Part shown: positions 9,646 through 21,340 of the stretch, piece after piece
Numbering within the stretch: the first letter of the stretch is position 1
Layout: every line of letters starts with the position of its first letter
NCBI GenBank assembly: GCA_026419785.1
Contig: JAODTK010005905.1
Coordinates: 431,055-495,054 of the forward strand
DNA from: Sclerodactyla briareus
Lineage: Eukaryota > Echinodermata > Holothuroidea > Dendrochirotida > Sclerodactylidae
DNA length: 64,000 nucleotides
Reading direction: 5' to 3'
Program-made: the position numbers and the translations under genes
Notes under the pieces: model-generated
Told to the model about the DNA's origin: nothing
What the model saw: only the letters and a program-made list of their open reading frames with translations
Databases searched by the model: none

Positions 9646-10404
9646 ATGCTAGGGAATAGCCCCAAAGAAGTTGAAATCCTAGCTTATAAATCTCTGGTCA
9701 GGCCAACCCTTGACTATGCCAGTGCCGCTCGGGATCTGTATCATAAGAAGGATATTGACGCTATTGAGAGCGTTCAAGGAAAGCCTGCTCATTTTATTTG
9801 CAATAATTACAGGAGAGACTCTAGTGTCACTAGTATGATAAGTAATTCAAATCGGAACTTGCTTCAAGAAAGAAGATTTGTGGCAATGGCAAGAGCAACT
9901 TCACTTTATAAATCATTAGATCATCAGGTTGCTATTCAATCCCCCCGTATGTAAATGTTCCTACTAGAAGTGTTAGGGGCCAGCATGAGTTCTCTCTTTA
10001 CAATGTTAGAGCCAACTCTGATCAGTATCAATTCTCTTTCTTCCCTCGCACCATTAGGTGCTGCAATATTCTTCCTAGTAACATTTTGTACAGTAATATT
10101 GCAATCTTTCAAAACTCTGTGGCAGAGCATAAGCAATGTCAGTATTGTTGTGAGGTAGCCGAAGGATTACATCTTAGGCCACAGCTTGGTGGTGGTGGGC
10201 AGCATGGCCATGATGTTCATCAAGGTTTACTGGATGCCCTTCTGTGTATTTTTCATTTTTTTGTTATCTGTAGGTTGTATTTCGGACCCCTTTTGTCTGT
10301 ATGCACTTAATTTTGCACCGGTCTCGGGACATTCGGTGACACTGATGCCTGCGGAACAAGTCACGAAGAGAGAAAGAAAGAAAAAAAGAAGAAAGAAAAT
10401 GTTT
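9646..10404 (+). mobile_element. 5'-truncated LINE, 3' end of the reverse transcriptase ORF
   Basis: The ORF at 9646-9954 reads KSLVRPTLDYASA, then AIESVQGKPAHFICNNY and SSVTSMI, typical of the region after the RT catalytic core in CR1/L2/Jockey-like LINEs. The frame breaks in the C6 run at 9941-9946. In the next frame the family sequence continues (YVNVPTRSVRGQHEF, then FFPRTIRCCNILPSNI). A GAAA-rich tail at about 10364-10404 marks the 3' end. There is no RT core or endonuclease, so this is a dead 5'-truncated copy. Confidence 0.8.
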
Positions 10405-11094
10405 AAAAGATAGGGGTATCATTTACGTGAATGATTAAACTGTCCAGAACCCCCTGTATGGCAATTAATAGCAAGTCTTACTTTTAACCAATGCCCGCCC
10501 TCCTCCCGTGGGTATGAAACGCAATGTCTCTTAATGGAGATTTCCAGAAGCAGAGGTTGCAAAAAACGTTGCCAGGTTCTTAGCTTCGGTGCAGATTTAT
10601 CAGTGCAAGACCAAGCGGGTACGGAATAATCCAGTAACAATTTACAGTCAACCTTTGCAAATTTGAAGTTTTTACCCCTCTGTACTCCATTCGCTCATGA
10701 AAGGAATGACAGTAATGGCCGGCGACCAAAGCTGCCGGGGCCGCCAAGCTAAAAAAAAAAATTATAGGCAGATCCAGCGGCTAGTAGGGGTTAACTGCAA
10801 ATGTGAGTGGTAAAAGGTAAACATTGCTATTACTAGCAATTAACAGGGGGTTCTGGCGATTTTTGTTCTCGTTCAACCCTCTAAGATCAGGTTGGTTGGA
10901 ACATATGCAAATCCCCCCCCCCCAAAAAAAAAAAAGAACACTGACCCCCAAAAGCAGGGCTATAGCGAGTCAATGAATAAAAGATCTCAACAGATGCAAT
11001 GATATCTCACTCTCCTAGAAGAGAATTTTCCTTCCTAAAAATTCCTTGTAACATATTGTGAGGCTCATGTGATAAATCAGCATTTTATTGACAG
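10405..11094. other. Intron stretch without recognised genes
   Basis: Contains a C11/A12 homopolymer pair near 10914-10935 and a piece near 10868-10905 that resembles the variant right end seen at 2.7 and 53.2 kb (CTAAGATCAGGTTGGTTGG). No gene seen. Confidence 0.5.
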
Positions 11095-11222
11095 CTAGTT
11101 CATCCCATTCCACTCCCAGGAGAGGTTTTGCCACCCTCGAGCCATTCTGACAAGGTCACGACACGGAAGATCACATGTTCGCCGTCTTGCACGAGCTCGG
11201 ATGGTGGCCAGTGGTATAAAAG
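11095..11222 (+). CDS. NBEA/LRBA: Neurobeachin/LRBA-type gene, WD40 exon
   Basis: An acceptor TTTTATTGACAG ends at 11094 and a GTAAAC donor starts at 11223. Segments in neighbouring frames read PRAILT, then GHDTE, ITCS, VLHELG and VVSGIK, matching in order the neurobeachin/LRBA segment between the previous exon and the exon at 15719. Three or more one-base indels are needed to keep one frame, the last possibly an extra A before the donor. An alternative acceptor is the CCCAG ending near 11118. The match is short but ordered, and its place between two certain exons supports it. Confidence 0.75.
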
Positions 11223-11249
11223 GTAAACATACTCAAACCATGATTGGGT

Positions 11250-11600
11250 CTCGCAGAATTTGTTCAAGGAGAGACAAGTGGTCAAAACCTTTTTTGTGTG
11301 TGTATCGGTCCGTCTGTCTGTCTAGTCTGTACGGTTATGTGCGGTTCGATATCTCCGGAACCGTTGAATTGAAAGACACCATGCTGGACCTTGTTGTGGA
11401 GGGGCGCGGTGAAGAGTTGAAGAGGCATCCACTTTTCGTCCCGGGGGGAGAGGAGACCATTACGCATTGCATAAATAAATTTGCATATTAACGAAAATTG
11501 GCCTGGGAGGAAGCTGGTGTTAAAAGATTTCTCTTGATCAGTAGGTGCATTGGTGATGCCATTCGGAATATATACCAAACTATGAAGAAGTACACGAAAA
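11250..11600 (+). mobile_element. Left part of a GTCT-bearing dispersed repeat
   Basis: A GTCCGTCTGTCTGTCTAGTC stretch is followed by 'TGCGGTTCGATATCTCCGG' and 'CATTGCATAAATAAATTTGC'. The same order occurs in inverse orientation at 41590-41931, where the hairpin left end of the main dispersed family is also present. It begins less than 70 bases after an exon. No convincing ORF. Confidence 0.55.
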
Positions 11601-11639
11601 CTGATTAGATACCTGGCCTGATAATATGCTAATTAAGGA

Positions 11640-12720
11640 GTCTAATTTGCATAATTTCTGCGTATGTTGAAGTTGTATTGTTGTAGGATTTTGGCGAAAC
11701 TCAGTGGAGATGTTTTATTATAGTCCCAATAAATTTTACGTAGGGACGAGGTAACCAAGGTCATTTAAGTACTAATTCGCATATTTACCTAGTCTAATTA
11801 TCATAATTTATGCATATTTTAGAGTTGTTGAATCCTCATGAAACTTGGGGAGATGGTACACATTTGATCTGATAAATTTGACACAAAGTGCAAAAGGTCA
11901 TTTAAGGTCATTTAATGTGAATTTAATGTGATAAATTATGCATTTTGAAGTTTGTTTAAATGGCCAGTAAGTAACAAATTGGAAGGAGTTGCAGTTAGGG
12001 GTGCTCGTAAAGATTGGTCATGGGTAATTTTTGGGTTCGTGGCTTCAATCAAACATTCGAAGACAAAGGTCAAAAGGTCAAAAGGTCAGGTTTCAAGAAA
12101 ATGTGCTTACTTTAGGAGTTACAGGCCAAGGAAATAAAAACCGTCAATTTGGGATATGTGATAGAGCTGGGGGTGCACATAGATGAAACCAACTCCCGCC
12201 TTCGATGATACCTGGTATTCAAAAGGGGTTACAAGGGCAAAGTCGATTTGGATACTTTTTGGGCGATAGCATTAGGCGTGGTATCTGATGACATAAGCTT
12301 TTGAGGATTGTTTGCATCACATCGAGGCAAGGCATTTTTCAAGAAAACCGTAATGTCATCAAAGGTCATTTAAGGTCACTCAAGGACCAGGAACTGCCAA
12401 ATAAAAACTTTTCCTGCAACAGCCTCTAGTGACTGGGTGTGATATGTCTGGAATTTGGGGACATGCAGCATACTATCAAGGGTACTTTTCATAAAAACTG
12501 TAATGTCATAAAGGTCATTCAAGGTCACTAATGGACCAAATAATGCCAAATAATAACATTTCCGGCAACAGCTCTGAAGACTGTATGTGATATGGATGAT
12601 GTTTCGAGGAAAGGTGCTCAGTATGATGGGAATCTTCCATAAAACTGTTTTAGTTATCAAAGGCCAGTCAATTATCCAAATCTAATGGTGAGAGTATTGA
12701 ATGAGGTCAAAATAGCCCCA
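11640..12720 (+). repeat. Tandem ~150-bp units rich in AGGTCA
   Basis: Diverged units share 'CATAAAAACTGTAATGTCATC', 'AAAGGTCATTCAAGGTCACT' and 'GGACCAAATAATGCCAAATA'. Related units lie at 33.2-33.5, 37.5-38.1, 38.5-41.1 and 49.2-51.8 kb. At 12067-12088 three AGGTCA motifs are spaced by two bases each. From 12720 to 13030 I see nothing. Confidence 0.6.
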
Positions 12721-13034
12721 CAAAACTCCATACATTCTTTGATTAATAGTTTACCTCTCGGCTACACATTTAAGAATTGGGATAGTATAGTCCGCATCAC
12801 TATCAATATAGCAGAACTATATCGATTCAAATTTACTAATTTCAACTTTTAACCCCTCAGGTATGGTATTTTAATTCAATTCCATCCCACTAGTATTCTA
12901 TCTGGAAACGGGACAGAGATTTCTTTATGTTCTTATTCATATCAAATTCATGGGCATACTGTGACAAAATGTAGATGAACATGGTTGCACAATTGATTGA
13001 GCAGCTGCGTTAACAGTGGAATCCCCTTAATCAC

Positions 13035-13240
13035 TTATATAGTCAATAGCTCAGCCAGTAGGGCCTACAGCAAGCAGCCTGAGGGTTCCAGAGTTAACCT
13101 TGCAGGAACGGAGCCTAATTAGATGGCTATTCCCACTCTAGACAGGGGGTGCTGCAAGTAAAGCGCTGTGAGAGGGGTGGGTGTGAACTCCCATGGGAGT
13201 TACTGGAGTAGTAGATGTATAAAGGGCGTACTCTGATGAT
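13035..13240 (+). mobile_element. Possible tRNA-derived SINE
   Basis: TAGCTCAGCCAGTAGGG (13047-13063) resembles a Pol III A box and GGTTCCAGAGT (13084-13094) a B box, followed by AAAGCGCTGTGAG and TGTATAAAGGGCGTACTC, a tail style seen in SINEs that share a LINE 3' end. The A-B spacing is short, and there is only this copy in the window, so this is tentative. Confidence 0.35.
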
Positions 13241-13435
13241 ATATAGGGATAACTTTATTAGATTAGAGTTCGTTTACATGTCTTGAACAATACAGTAATT
13301 GGAAGGGAAACTATTAACTAGTAATTATTGTGGGAGGGTACATTAGTAGGATCAAAAGGCCCAGTCTGTATTAGGTTTGCTAGGGTGTGTTAGATGAATG
13401 TTTTAAATATTTAAGGTAGTGGGATATTAAAGCAA

Positions 13436-13525
13436 CTATGGAAGCCTTGTAATTTTGCATGGTGATAAAAGAAGAAAGAATCTGATCGCCAAACCAGGCG
13501 AGACACTGGGCGATCCCCTATAACA
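13436..13525 (+). mobile_element. Right-end remnant of the dispersed element
   Basis: Carries 'AAGCCTTGTAATTTTGCATGG', CAGGCGAGAC (13495-13504) and a damaged GGGCGATCCCC end. The left end is missing. Confidence 0.5.
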
Positions 13526-13563
13526 CATGTGGCTGAGGGAGCTATTGTGATCTTGCCATTTTT

Positions 13564-13642
13564 GCATCTATCTATCATTATCTATCTATCTATCTATAGA
13601 TCTATTATGATATCTATATATCTATCTATCTATATAGCTATA

Positions 13643-13679
<37 letters not shown>

Positions 13680-13681
13680 GC
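13564..13681 (+). repeat. TATC / TCTG microsatellite
   Basis: A TATC-type stretch passes into eight or more TCTG (GTCT) units up to about 13680. Similar GTCT units occur inside the dispersed elements at 11.3 and 41.9 kb. Confidence 0.9.
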
Positions 13682-13768
13682 TACAATGGTGATTTGATGT
13701 CAATCGGTCATGTAGGGGTCTTCTTGGCCAAAATAATCATGTGAGGGTCATATGAAAACAATGCTTTT

Positions 13769-14643
13769 TTTCTCACCTGAACAAAGTTCAGGAAGAGACG
13801 GACTTGGAGTGCTTGGTGTGTGTGCAGGCTCATAGGTGCAGGATATGAGGGTAGGGTGTACTGATTGAAAATGCCAGACTAAATATGCTATGGACGTCAT
13901 TCACCAATTTGCATGATTTATGCAAAATTAAAAGTATGTCGGGATTTGCGAAACTCGGTGAAGATGGTATAACTCAGTCCCCCAAAAAACTTTTCAAAAA
14001 ACCAAAGATTCAGGGTTAATTTGGCGAGTCATTCAATTTGTCTAAGTTGCCGGATTTCCATGAAAACTTTTGTAGTAGGCTTCGTTACTCTCCAACATGT
14101 GTTACTTTCGGACGGAGGTCATTCGGTGTCTAGTTATAGTTTATTCAAAATGTCAAAGTTTGTTACATTTTTATGAAACTTGATGGGTTATGGGCTACCT
14201 TTGTCCCCAAAAATTTTTAAATTGACTCAGTCACTGGGGATTATTAAGTGTGTATACTTTGCTTTAATTCCATGCAAATGTTCAGAGTTGTTGGAATTTT
14301 CATGTGTGAAGGTATTAAAGTGTGGTCCATTATTGCGTCCTGAGATAGCAAATGGGGAAAGGGGCAATGGAAGTTGAATATGATGTCTGTTTGAATATTT
14401 TAGGCAATGCCAGTATATTTCCACAAAGCCGTATACTTGTACTTTTATAGGACATTGTCAATAATCAGTCCTTATGAATTTGAACTTGGTCACTGATTTA
14501 TAGTCAGCTGTGTTCGTTAAATGGTAATACAAAAATCTGAGCAAACATAGAATGCCTTGTAATTGTGCCATGGTGACTAATAGAAGAAGAAACCACGATC
14601 GCCACAAAATCAGGCGAGACCACTGGGTAGCGCTAACCTTGTT
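13769..14643 (+). mobile_element. Hairpin-ended dispersed element, copy C
   Basis: The left end TCTCACCTGAACAAAGTTCA (hairpin CCTGAAC/GTTCAGG) lies at 13771. The right end has CAGGCGAGAC at 14611-14620 and a decayed palindrome before CCTTGTT. The interior shares the order of landmarks with other copies and is non-coding. Confidence 0.65.
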
Positions 14644-14919
14644 CACCGTCACAAGTCAATTGGTAGACATGGTCAAACAATAGTTCTATGAATTTGAAAT
14701 TGGGGACTGGCCACAGTTGTATTAATATGAGGACCCCCCCAATTGGTCAAAGTGATTAACCACTCTCCATTCATAAGAATTATAATAACAACACATGTTT
14801 TGATTCCTTGACGAAAGTCAGAGGAAGGAATCTATGCAGTCATGACCAGTGCCATAGTATGTGTGTCTGTGTGTATGTATGTACGCGTGTGGTATGTGTG
14901 TGAACGCACTGCTTGTGAA

Positions 14920-15703
14920 ACACAATAACTCGACCCCACCCTTGAGGATGAAGCTCATCCTGGGTATGTGTTCTCCATGATGCATACATGAGAACCATAT
15001 GTTTTGGGGACAGGTTCAAAGTTCAATCTTTTGGGTCACCAAGGTCATAAAAAAAAGTGCTGGAAAACCTTTGAACACTGATTATAAGATCCAGAATGGT
15101 TGGTCTGATCGGGTTCCAATTTGGTGTGTAGCCTCCCTATGGGGAGTGCAGGATCCCTATGTTTTTGTTAAGGTCGGGGTGAATGTTGGTCGGAAATAAG
15201 AAAAAATGTGAAAAAGTCAATAATTTGGACAAATTTTGGCTGTGAACACGATAGTCTCGACCCCACCGGATGGATGGAGCTAATACTGGCGATGGGTGAT
15301 ATCCATGATGAGTACATGGACCCCCCTATAGGTTTAGGTCAGGTCAGAGGTCATTCTGAAATTTGGGGTCAAAATGAAATTGGTTGAAAAGTCAATAATT
15401 TGGCCAATTTTGGCTGTGTGAACACGATTAATCGACCCACTAGATGGGATGAAAGCTCAACTGGTATGTGTGTTCCCCATAATGAGAAATTGAACCCTAT
15501 CATTTGGGTCAGGTGAGAGGTCATCTGAGGGGTCACAGGGTCAAAGTCGGAAATCCTGAAATTAGTGTGTAGCAACTTATCAAGATTATTGTCAGATTTT
15601 TACTATTCCCACAATGAGCATGGTACAATCTCCCATTTGTCCTTGAGTCTGGATATAGGTTGTAAGAAAGAGTCAAGAATCACTAAGCCTTTTGGCTTTT
15701 GGT
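14920..15703 (+). repeat. ~330-bp repeat array with hairpin right end next to an exon
   Basis: Unit starts at about 14928, 15253 and 15428 show ACTCGACCCCACC-like text. The right end has the hairpin AAGCC-TTTT-GGCTT (15685-15698), which also ends copies near 22.91, 26.38 and 44.56 kb. It stops about 15 bases before the AG of the next exon, so the repeat supplies most of the pyrimidine tract and possibly the branch site (CACTAAG) of that acceptor. Confidence 0.7.
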
Positions 15704-15718
15704 TGTCTTTGCCACCAG

Positions 15719-15920
15719 GAGGGTGCCTGCCTGATCCACACAGTGAGTGGTGACTTGTTGAGGTCCCTGGAACCCCCAGCTCCTTGCACCTCCCCCAGAC
15801 TGGCGGCAATAGCCTCAGAGCAGAACATGATCGTGGTTGTCTTCGACAAGGGCAACATTTGCACTTTCACCCTCAATGGGAAGTTCCAGAACCTTACTGA
15901 GACATGACTACAACATCAAT
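15719..15920 (+). CDS. NBEA/LRBA: Neurobeachin/LRBA-type gene, WD40 exon
   Basis: A TTGTCTTTGCCACCAG acceptor and a GTAAGC donor bound the exon. The frame reads EGACLIHTVSGDLLRSLEPP, then PRLAAIASEQN, VVVFDKGNICTFTLNGKFQ, matching the next propeller segment of neurobeachin/LRBA. A TGA appears near the end (15905-15907); ignoring one extra base there gives DYNIN up to the donor and an exon of 201 bases, phase 0 at both edges. That makes the stop likely a one-base insertion or sequence error rather than a true end, because the conserved terminal segment is found at 45553. Confidence 0.88.
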
Positions 15921-16398
15921 GTAAGCTACTTAATCAGTATTATAGCCATATAACATTAGTCTTAGGTGAGGATTCTTTAGTTGCTGATGTGGATGCAGCA
16001 CGAACCAAGAAATAACCGGGCCACGGAGTATAAAAAATTGAGTCTGTAGTTCTGTAGCAGCAAAGAATCATCCAAATTGAACAAAAGAGAAAAGATTACC
16101 CATTAGTGCTAGAGATTTATGGCCCTCCCACTTTATTATACAGTTTAATCTGTTCAATCTATCTCTCATAGACTGTGTTTTTACATTATACGTCACACCG
16201 CTTTTTTTTTCCTCTATGGAATCCTAGCCATAGTCATGAATAACTTGCTGCTGGAATTGTTGTGCTCCAAATTTTAGTTTTTATCTTCTCATGTTCAAGA
16301 GTTATTTTCTGTTCTGTGCAATTCTGTCTTTATGTACAGACTTATTAAAAAAAAAAATTGACAAAGATTCATTATTTCCTTATTATTCCCAGCATTTT
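15921..16398. other. Intron start, nothing recognised
   Basis: AT-rich sequence with short homopolymers (T10 near 16200, A10 near 16348). No gene, no clear repeat. Confidence 0.5.
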
Positions 16399-17666
16399 TG
16401 TCTCACCTGAACAAAGTTCAGGGAAAGACTTAGTGGTCAGTTTTGTTGTGTGTGTGTGTTTGTGTGTATGCGTGTGTGCTTGTGTTAGTGTGTGTGTGTG
16501 TATGCATGTGTGTGTGTATGTATGTATGTGTGTCCCACATCTCGTTAGCAGGATTTCTCCAAAGGGTAAGACCATTTTTATGAAATTTTGTTTGTAGCAT
16601 CAGGGATAAGTGAACACAATCTGATTAGATTTTGGGTGCCAAAGTCACAAATTAAGTAGAGCAATCGGCTATTTTATGTAATTTATTGTCCAGGCTCATT
16701 AGCAAGAGTACGGATGAACCATAGGGTGCTTTGTGACTTGGTTTGTCTCATAGATGCAGGATATAAGAGAGAAAGCTGATGAGATTCTCTGCATAACATA
16801 TGCTAATTAGGTCATCCAATTTGCATATTGTTCCGAAATTTCAAAGTTTGTCAGCTTTTTGCCTGAAAACTGGTGAATTGTTCTTACGCTGTCAGAAGAA
16901 AATTTAAACAAAGATTTGGGGACAATGGAGGTCATTCAAGTGTCTAATTTGCATGAATTATGCAAAATCTTGAAGTTGGTTTGATTGATTGTCATGAAAC
17001 CTGGTGGGTATGGTTTACTTTTGTTCCCAACTTTTTTTGGTCATGAACATACTAATTTGGGCATAATTTATGCATAATTTAAAGTTTGCCAGATTTTCAT
17101 GAAACTTTGTAGGTATGGCTTGCCGTACTGTCCAACATTTTCAACTTAGACTGGAAGTCCTCTATTGTGTCCATTTTGCATAGTTTATTCAAAATTTCAA
17201 AGTTTCTTTGAGTTTTATGAGCTTGATGTGCGGTATGTTCCAGGCCTACCTATAATCCCCGAAATTTCACTCAAGTCAGTGTGTATAATTTGCTTCTACA
17301 TGCAATGTTCAAGTTCGTTGAATTCCCATGGAATGTACAGTATCAAATTGTGGTCCACCATTGGTCCTGAGATATTTTGATATAAGAAAATAGGTCAATG
17401 GAATTTCAATTGTGTATAATTTGCATAAAATTTAGGCAATTCAGTCATTTTCCTACAGACCTTATACTCTGTATAAGGTAGACATGGTCAAATAATCAGT
17501 CCTCATGAATTTGAAAATTGGTCATGATAGCATAGCTGTTTTTGTTAAATGCTAATACAAAATTCTGAAAGCAACACCTGGAATGCCTTGTAATTGTTCG
17601 CATGGTGACTAATAGAGGAACCCACTGATCACGTGACCAGTGGACACACCGGGGCGATCGCCTTGT
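16399..17666 (+). mobile_element. Hairpin-ended dispersed element, copy D
   Basis: The left end GTCTCACCTGAACAAAGTTC at 16399 is followed by a GT-rich microsatellite (16446-16530), then the usual interior. The right end is GGGGCGATCGCCTTGTTT, although CAGGCGAGAC is altered here to CAGTGGACAC. About 1.27 kb, longer than copies A to C because of more CTAATTTGCAT-type segments. Confidence 0.65.
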
Positions 17667-17989
17667 TTATGAGTGTTATTCATCATTATGTTCCATTAGT
17701 AGTACAGTGCTGCCTAGCTATATCGGATATTGCTTGGTGGTAATATTATTGATCACCACAGGCACATAGGAAGCTCATTGTCGTAGGCACCGACAGTGTT
17801 ACGCTTCGTCTAGTCACTATAAAAGTGATCACCTGTTGACAATGGGTCGCCTTGTATATATACAAGGGATCAATTGTATTTAATCTGACGCAAACAATTT
17901 GCCTAAAAGTAAACGCCAAGCCTAAATGACACACTTGAATCGGTTGACCTATGGAGATCACGTGGTGTCTGTGCTGATCCATATTCATA

Positions 17990-18258
17990 GACCTGCTCCT
18001 GCCAATTCCACCTCTGGGTCTGTTATCAGACAGTGGTACCCAAAAATTCCTCCACAAATGGCCATCGCCAGTCAGTACGAGTGAATGTCCGTAAATCTCC
18101 ACCTATTTTAGATTTCGCACTCATAAATGCAAAGTTAAGAACAAAGATGCTTGTTGACTACATCATTGATTACAATATCGATCTATTAGGAATAACCGAG
18201 ACCTAACTCAGCTCTGGTGATAAGGACACGGTTGTCCTAGGATATCTTGCTCTATTGG
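17990..18258 (+). mobile_element. LINE fragment, start of the endonuclease domain
   Basis: Plus-strand reading gives VRVNVRKSPPILDFALINAK, then DYIIDYNIDLLGITET, followed by SSGDKDTVVLGY. This is the N-terminal APE-type endonuclease signature of LINE ORF2 (asparagine-lysine region, then GITETW). A TAA replaces the tryptophan codon. The fragment ends where the minus-strand LINE tail begins at about 18262. From 17667 to 17990 nothing else was seen. Confidence 0.7.
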
Positions 18259-18261
18259 GTG

Positions 18262-19090
18262 TGGCAATAATAATAATAATGATAATAAAGCATCCTTATA
18301 CAGCACATTCAGTCCAAAAGACCCCAATGCGCTGTACGGAAGAAGTAATGGACTTACATGATCTGAGCGACTGTAGATAAGTCGCAAACGTACATTGGAG
18401 CTTGGTTATGTATTGCTTCGAAAGTCGGGAGCAAATTTTCATAGATGACACAGTTATGACTTGGTCATGTAATCATCCATCGCATCTGAGGTTTTTTTGA
18501 TGCATTTTATTTTAACTTATTCAGTTGATAACTTGGAAGTCCATATAAGATGCTATTATTAGAGTCAAGCCGAGAGGATACAAATGCATGGATGAGTTTT
18601 CAGTACTGTCTCGATCCTATTTATGAATACGGCCAATATTCAAATAACGTGTGATTCACATGCAAGATTAAAGAGAGATGTTGATCGACAATGACACCGA
18701 GGTCCTTGGCTTGGCTGAGGGTATTTACAACAGAATCGCTGATGTTAATGGAAGGAATGTTAGCAGTTGAAAGAAACAAGATAATAAATGGATCGCCTCT
18801 ATTTTGCCATCATTCAGGGCAAGCTTGTTCCTCATTGTCCAGTTCTTGATCTTCCCAATACTGCCCTCAATTTGGCAATTCACAAGGTCAAAGCTAACAG
18901 TTGGGAATCATCAGCATAGAACATACCAGGAATGATCCACAATATCTTCTATTGGTGATGTGTGCAAGTAAGAATCTGGGGGCCAGTAACTGGGTGCTGA
19001 GGAACACCGCCAAGTAAATCGGGAGTATCAGATTTTGTATCGCCAATTCAAACAACATGATCTACTTCACTTAATCAACTTACCCCTTAG
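18262..19090 (-). mobile_element. LINE fragment, reverse transcriptase core to ATT-repeat tail
   Basis: On the minus strand: GGVPQ (about 19000), FYADDSQL (RT catalytic motif, 18906-18922), then KIKNWTMRNKLALND and AKDLGVIVDQHLS in shifting frames. It ends in a 3' region CAGCGCATTGGGGTCTTTTG and an ATT-type microsatellite at 18268-18295. The 3' text matches the fragment at 44107-44640, so both belong to one LINE family with an ATT-repeat tail. Decayed, non-functional. Confidence 0.75.
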
Positions 19091-19377
19091 CGGCAACCAT
19101 GCTGACAAGTAATCTGCAATACCCAAATTCGGACTAGCCACCCCAACCGTCATTCTCATTTCGCTAGACAAAGTGTCTGTATGACGAGTATGTTGGCTTG
19201 TGAAAATTCATCAGTTTTACTGTGGAAAACTCTCTAAACTAGCTGAAACCAGCTTCAATACCTCTTAGAAGGTCCAAACGAATATTTTAGTGATTTTGGA
19301 TTATGTATCCTTTCGGAATACATGATTGTTTATCACAAATGAGCTATGCTCGTTGATGCTATTGTGATCCGGCCAGT

Positions 19378-20170
19378 CATTCTATCTATCTATCTACTTT
19401 CCTGTGTATCCACAATTGAATCTTGGGTATCACAATGTCTTTTTGGCTGCCATTGACATATTGATTGATGTTGACTAAACTGGAAAATGGTCCTTGACTC
19501 TAGGACATTTCTGACCTTGGTGAAGTCAGGTCAATGTCATTGAAGCTCACTATTGGCAAGTTTGTTCAAAATTACAAAATGTATCTTCTCCTACCAAAAG
19601 CCTTAGATTGTCTTGAAACCTCAGTCATAAGGTTTCGTGGGTAGTGTTACTTTTCATACTGTACACACTCGTATTTTTGATGGAACGTTAGAGTTAAAAC
19701 AGTAACATTTGATGAAAAAAGTATTATGGCCCTTACGGTCATACTTTGAAGGATGTGGACCGAACTTGGAACAATGTCATTGACGCCCTGGGACAACTTT
19801 GACCTTGACCTCAAAAAGGTCATGGTCAAAGGTCGTTAAAGAGGAATACGGGACTAATTTGTTGGAATCTACAAATGCATTTTCTCCTATGAAGGGATTG
19901 GATTGTTCGCAAATTACATTCTACTAATGTTTTCTTGAAAAAGTGGACTCTCCATGGCATGTTCACAAAATTTACATGTCATGTTATCTGAGGTAGTTTA
20001 AGGTCCAATTTTATGGAAAAGTTTGACACATTTCCCATGATCTTTTTCATTTCTCCATAACACTCGGAGAAAAGACCTCGCAATCTAGTTGTTACTGTAG
20101 ACTCATTGTCGACATAACCTCAACCGAAATTGCCAATTCAATGGACGGACCGAGCAACTCGCGTAGGCAC
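19378..20170 (+). repeat. TCTATC-led dispersed repeat
   Basis: Starts in TCTATCTATCTATC and continues with 'GATTGATGTTGACTAAACT' and AGGTCA-rich text. Similar order occurs at 55440-56160. Non-coding. Confidence 0.45.
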
Positions 20171-21340
20171 CCTAGAATGGCTATAAAAGCTATTCCTAGT
20201 AAATGCCTTTCCTATAGTAAGCAGTGGGGAGATATGGGACTTGATCCATGAGGGATATATTTTAGAGATGGAACCTTACGTAAGATCGCGATCAGTAACC
20301 CTTCAATCAAGGTTTTTGAGCATACTTCGCACGAAGGTTTGAAGCACAGGGGCTCGTAGCATTGACCGCTATACGCATAATGTAGCGCCTATCAGCTAGT
20401 ATAGCATTAAATATCGTCTATCGATAAGTAGGTCAACACGAAGATACGCCATGGTTTGGAGATGGTGAGCGGAACGTTCGATATATTTTGGCACAATCAT
20501 TGATACTCTTAATAATTGTGTGTTCAGAAAAGCGTTACACTGCAGGAAATGAGGAGAAAACACTATTTTTGTTTACAATGGGAATGAAGTACATGATTCT
20601 GCAGAATGTGTACATGAATGTTAACAATGTGAAATGGAGACCAATTCACGTAAAATACGTTGAACTCTGCAATCTTAAAACGTTTGAAAATCCTCAAATA
20701 AAAAACAGGCATGTAAGGGTTGATACAAAACACATTTCACAAAAGATTGAATCATGTTATTTGCAAAGGTGTCTTAGATATTCACTCTTCCCTGATCTAG
20801 GCTAAGTGTGGTCCTGTACAAACTCATGCAATAAGTAGCTTAGGCCCTACTGCTGACTACCTTGTGGGAATAATAGAGCCATGGAAATTACCATTTTGTT
20901 GTCTTATCATTCACAACAAAATACAAATTTTGCGGAAAGAAACTTCACTATGGCCCAGAAAAAGTTGTTCATGAAGGACTAGCTATGGGATGGAAAGCAG
21001 GAACGGTATGGCATGGGGTAGGGGGGGCATTATCCCCGTGGGCATGGACCCACTGTTTACAGTGGTATAACTTGTGTAGCAGTCGTTTGCAATGCACTCT
21101 CATTGGAAGAGGTTCAGGGAGACAAAAACGGGGCCACGAGGGAGGCTGTGAGTTGGTATTAGGGGTGAGGTTAGGGATTAGGAGTGGGATTAAAGGTCTC
21201 GGTAGGTTTAGATGTTTTGTAACAACAAGATTTGTGATGACATCTGCAATTGAGTCTGAATTACTCCTAGGCACAATCCTGGAAACCTGTGTAACACGAA
21301 TCTAATACATCACAAGTACACAGGGGTATTCATTACAGTA
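20171..21340. other. Unique-looking intron DNA with unrecognised ORFs
   Basis: A plus-strand ORF of 105 codons (20488-20805) and opposing ORFs of about 100 codons near 20970-21305 are present. None shows a motif I recognise and splice or codon support is lacking. I do not call them genes. Confidence 0.4.
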
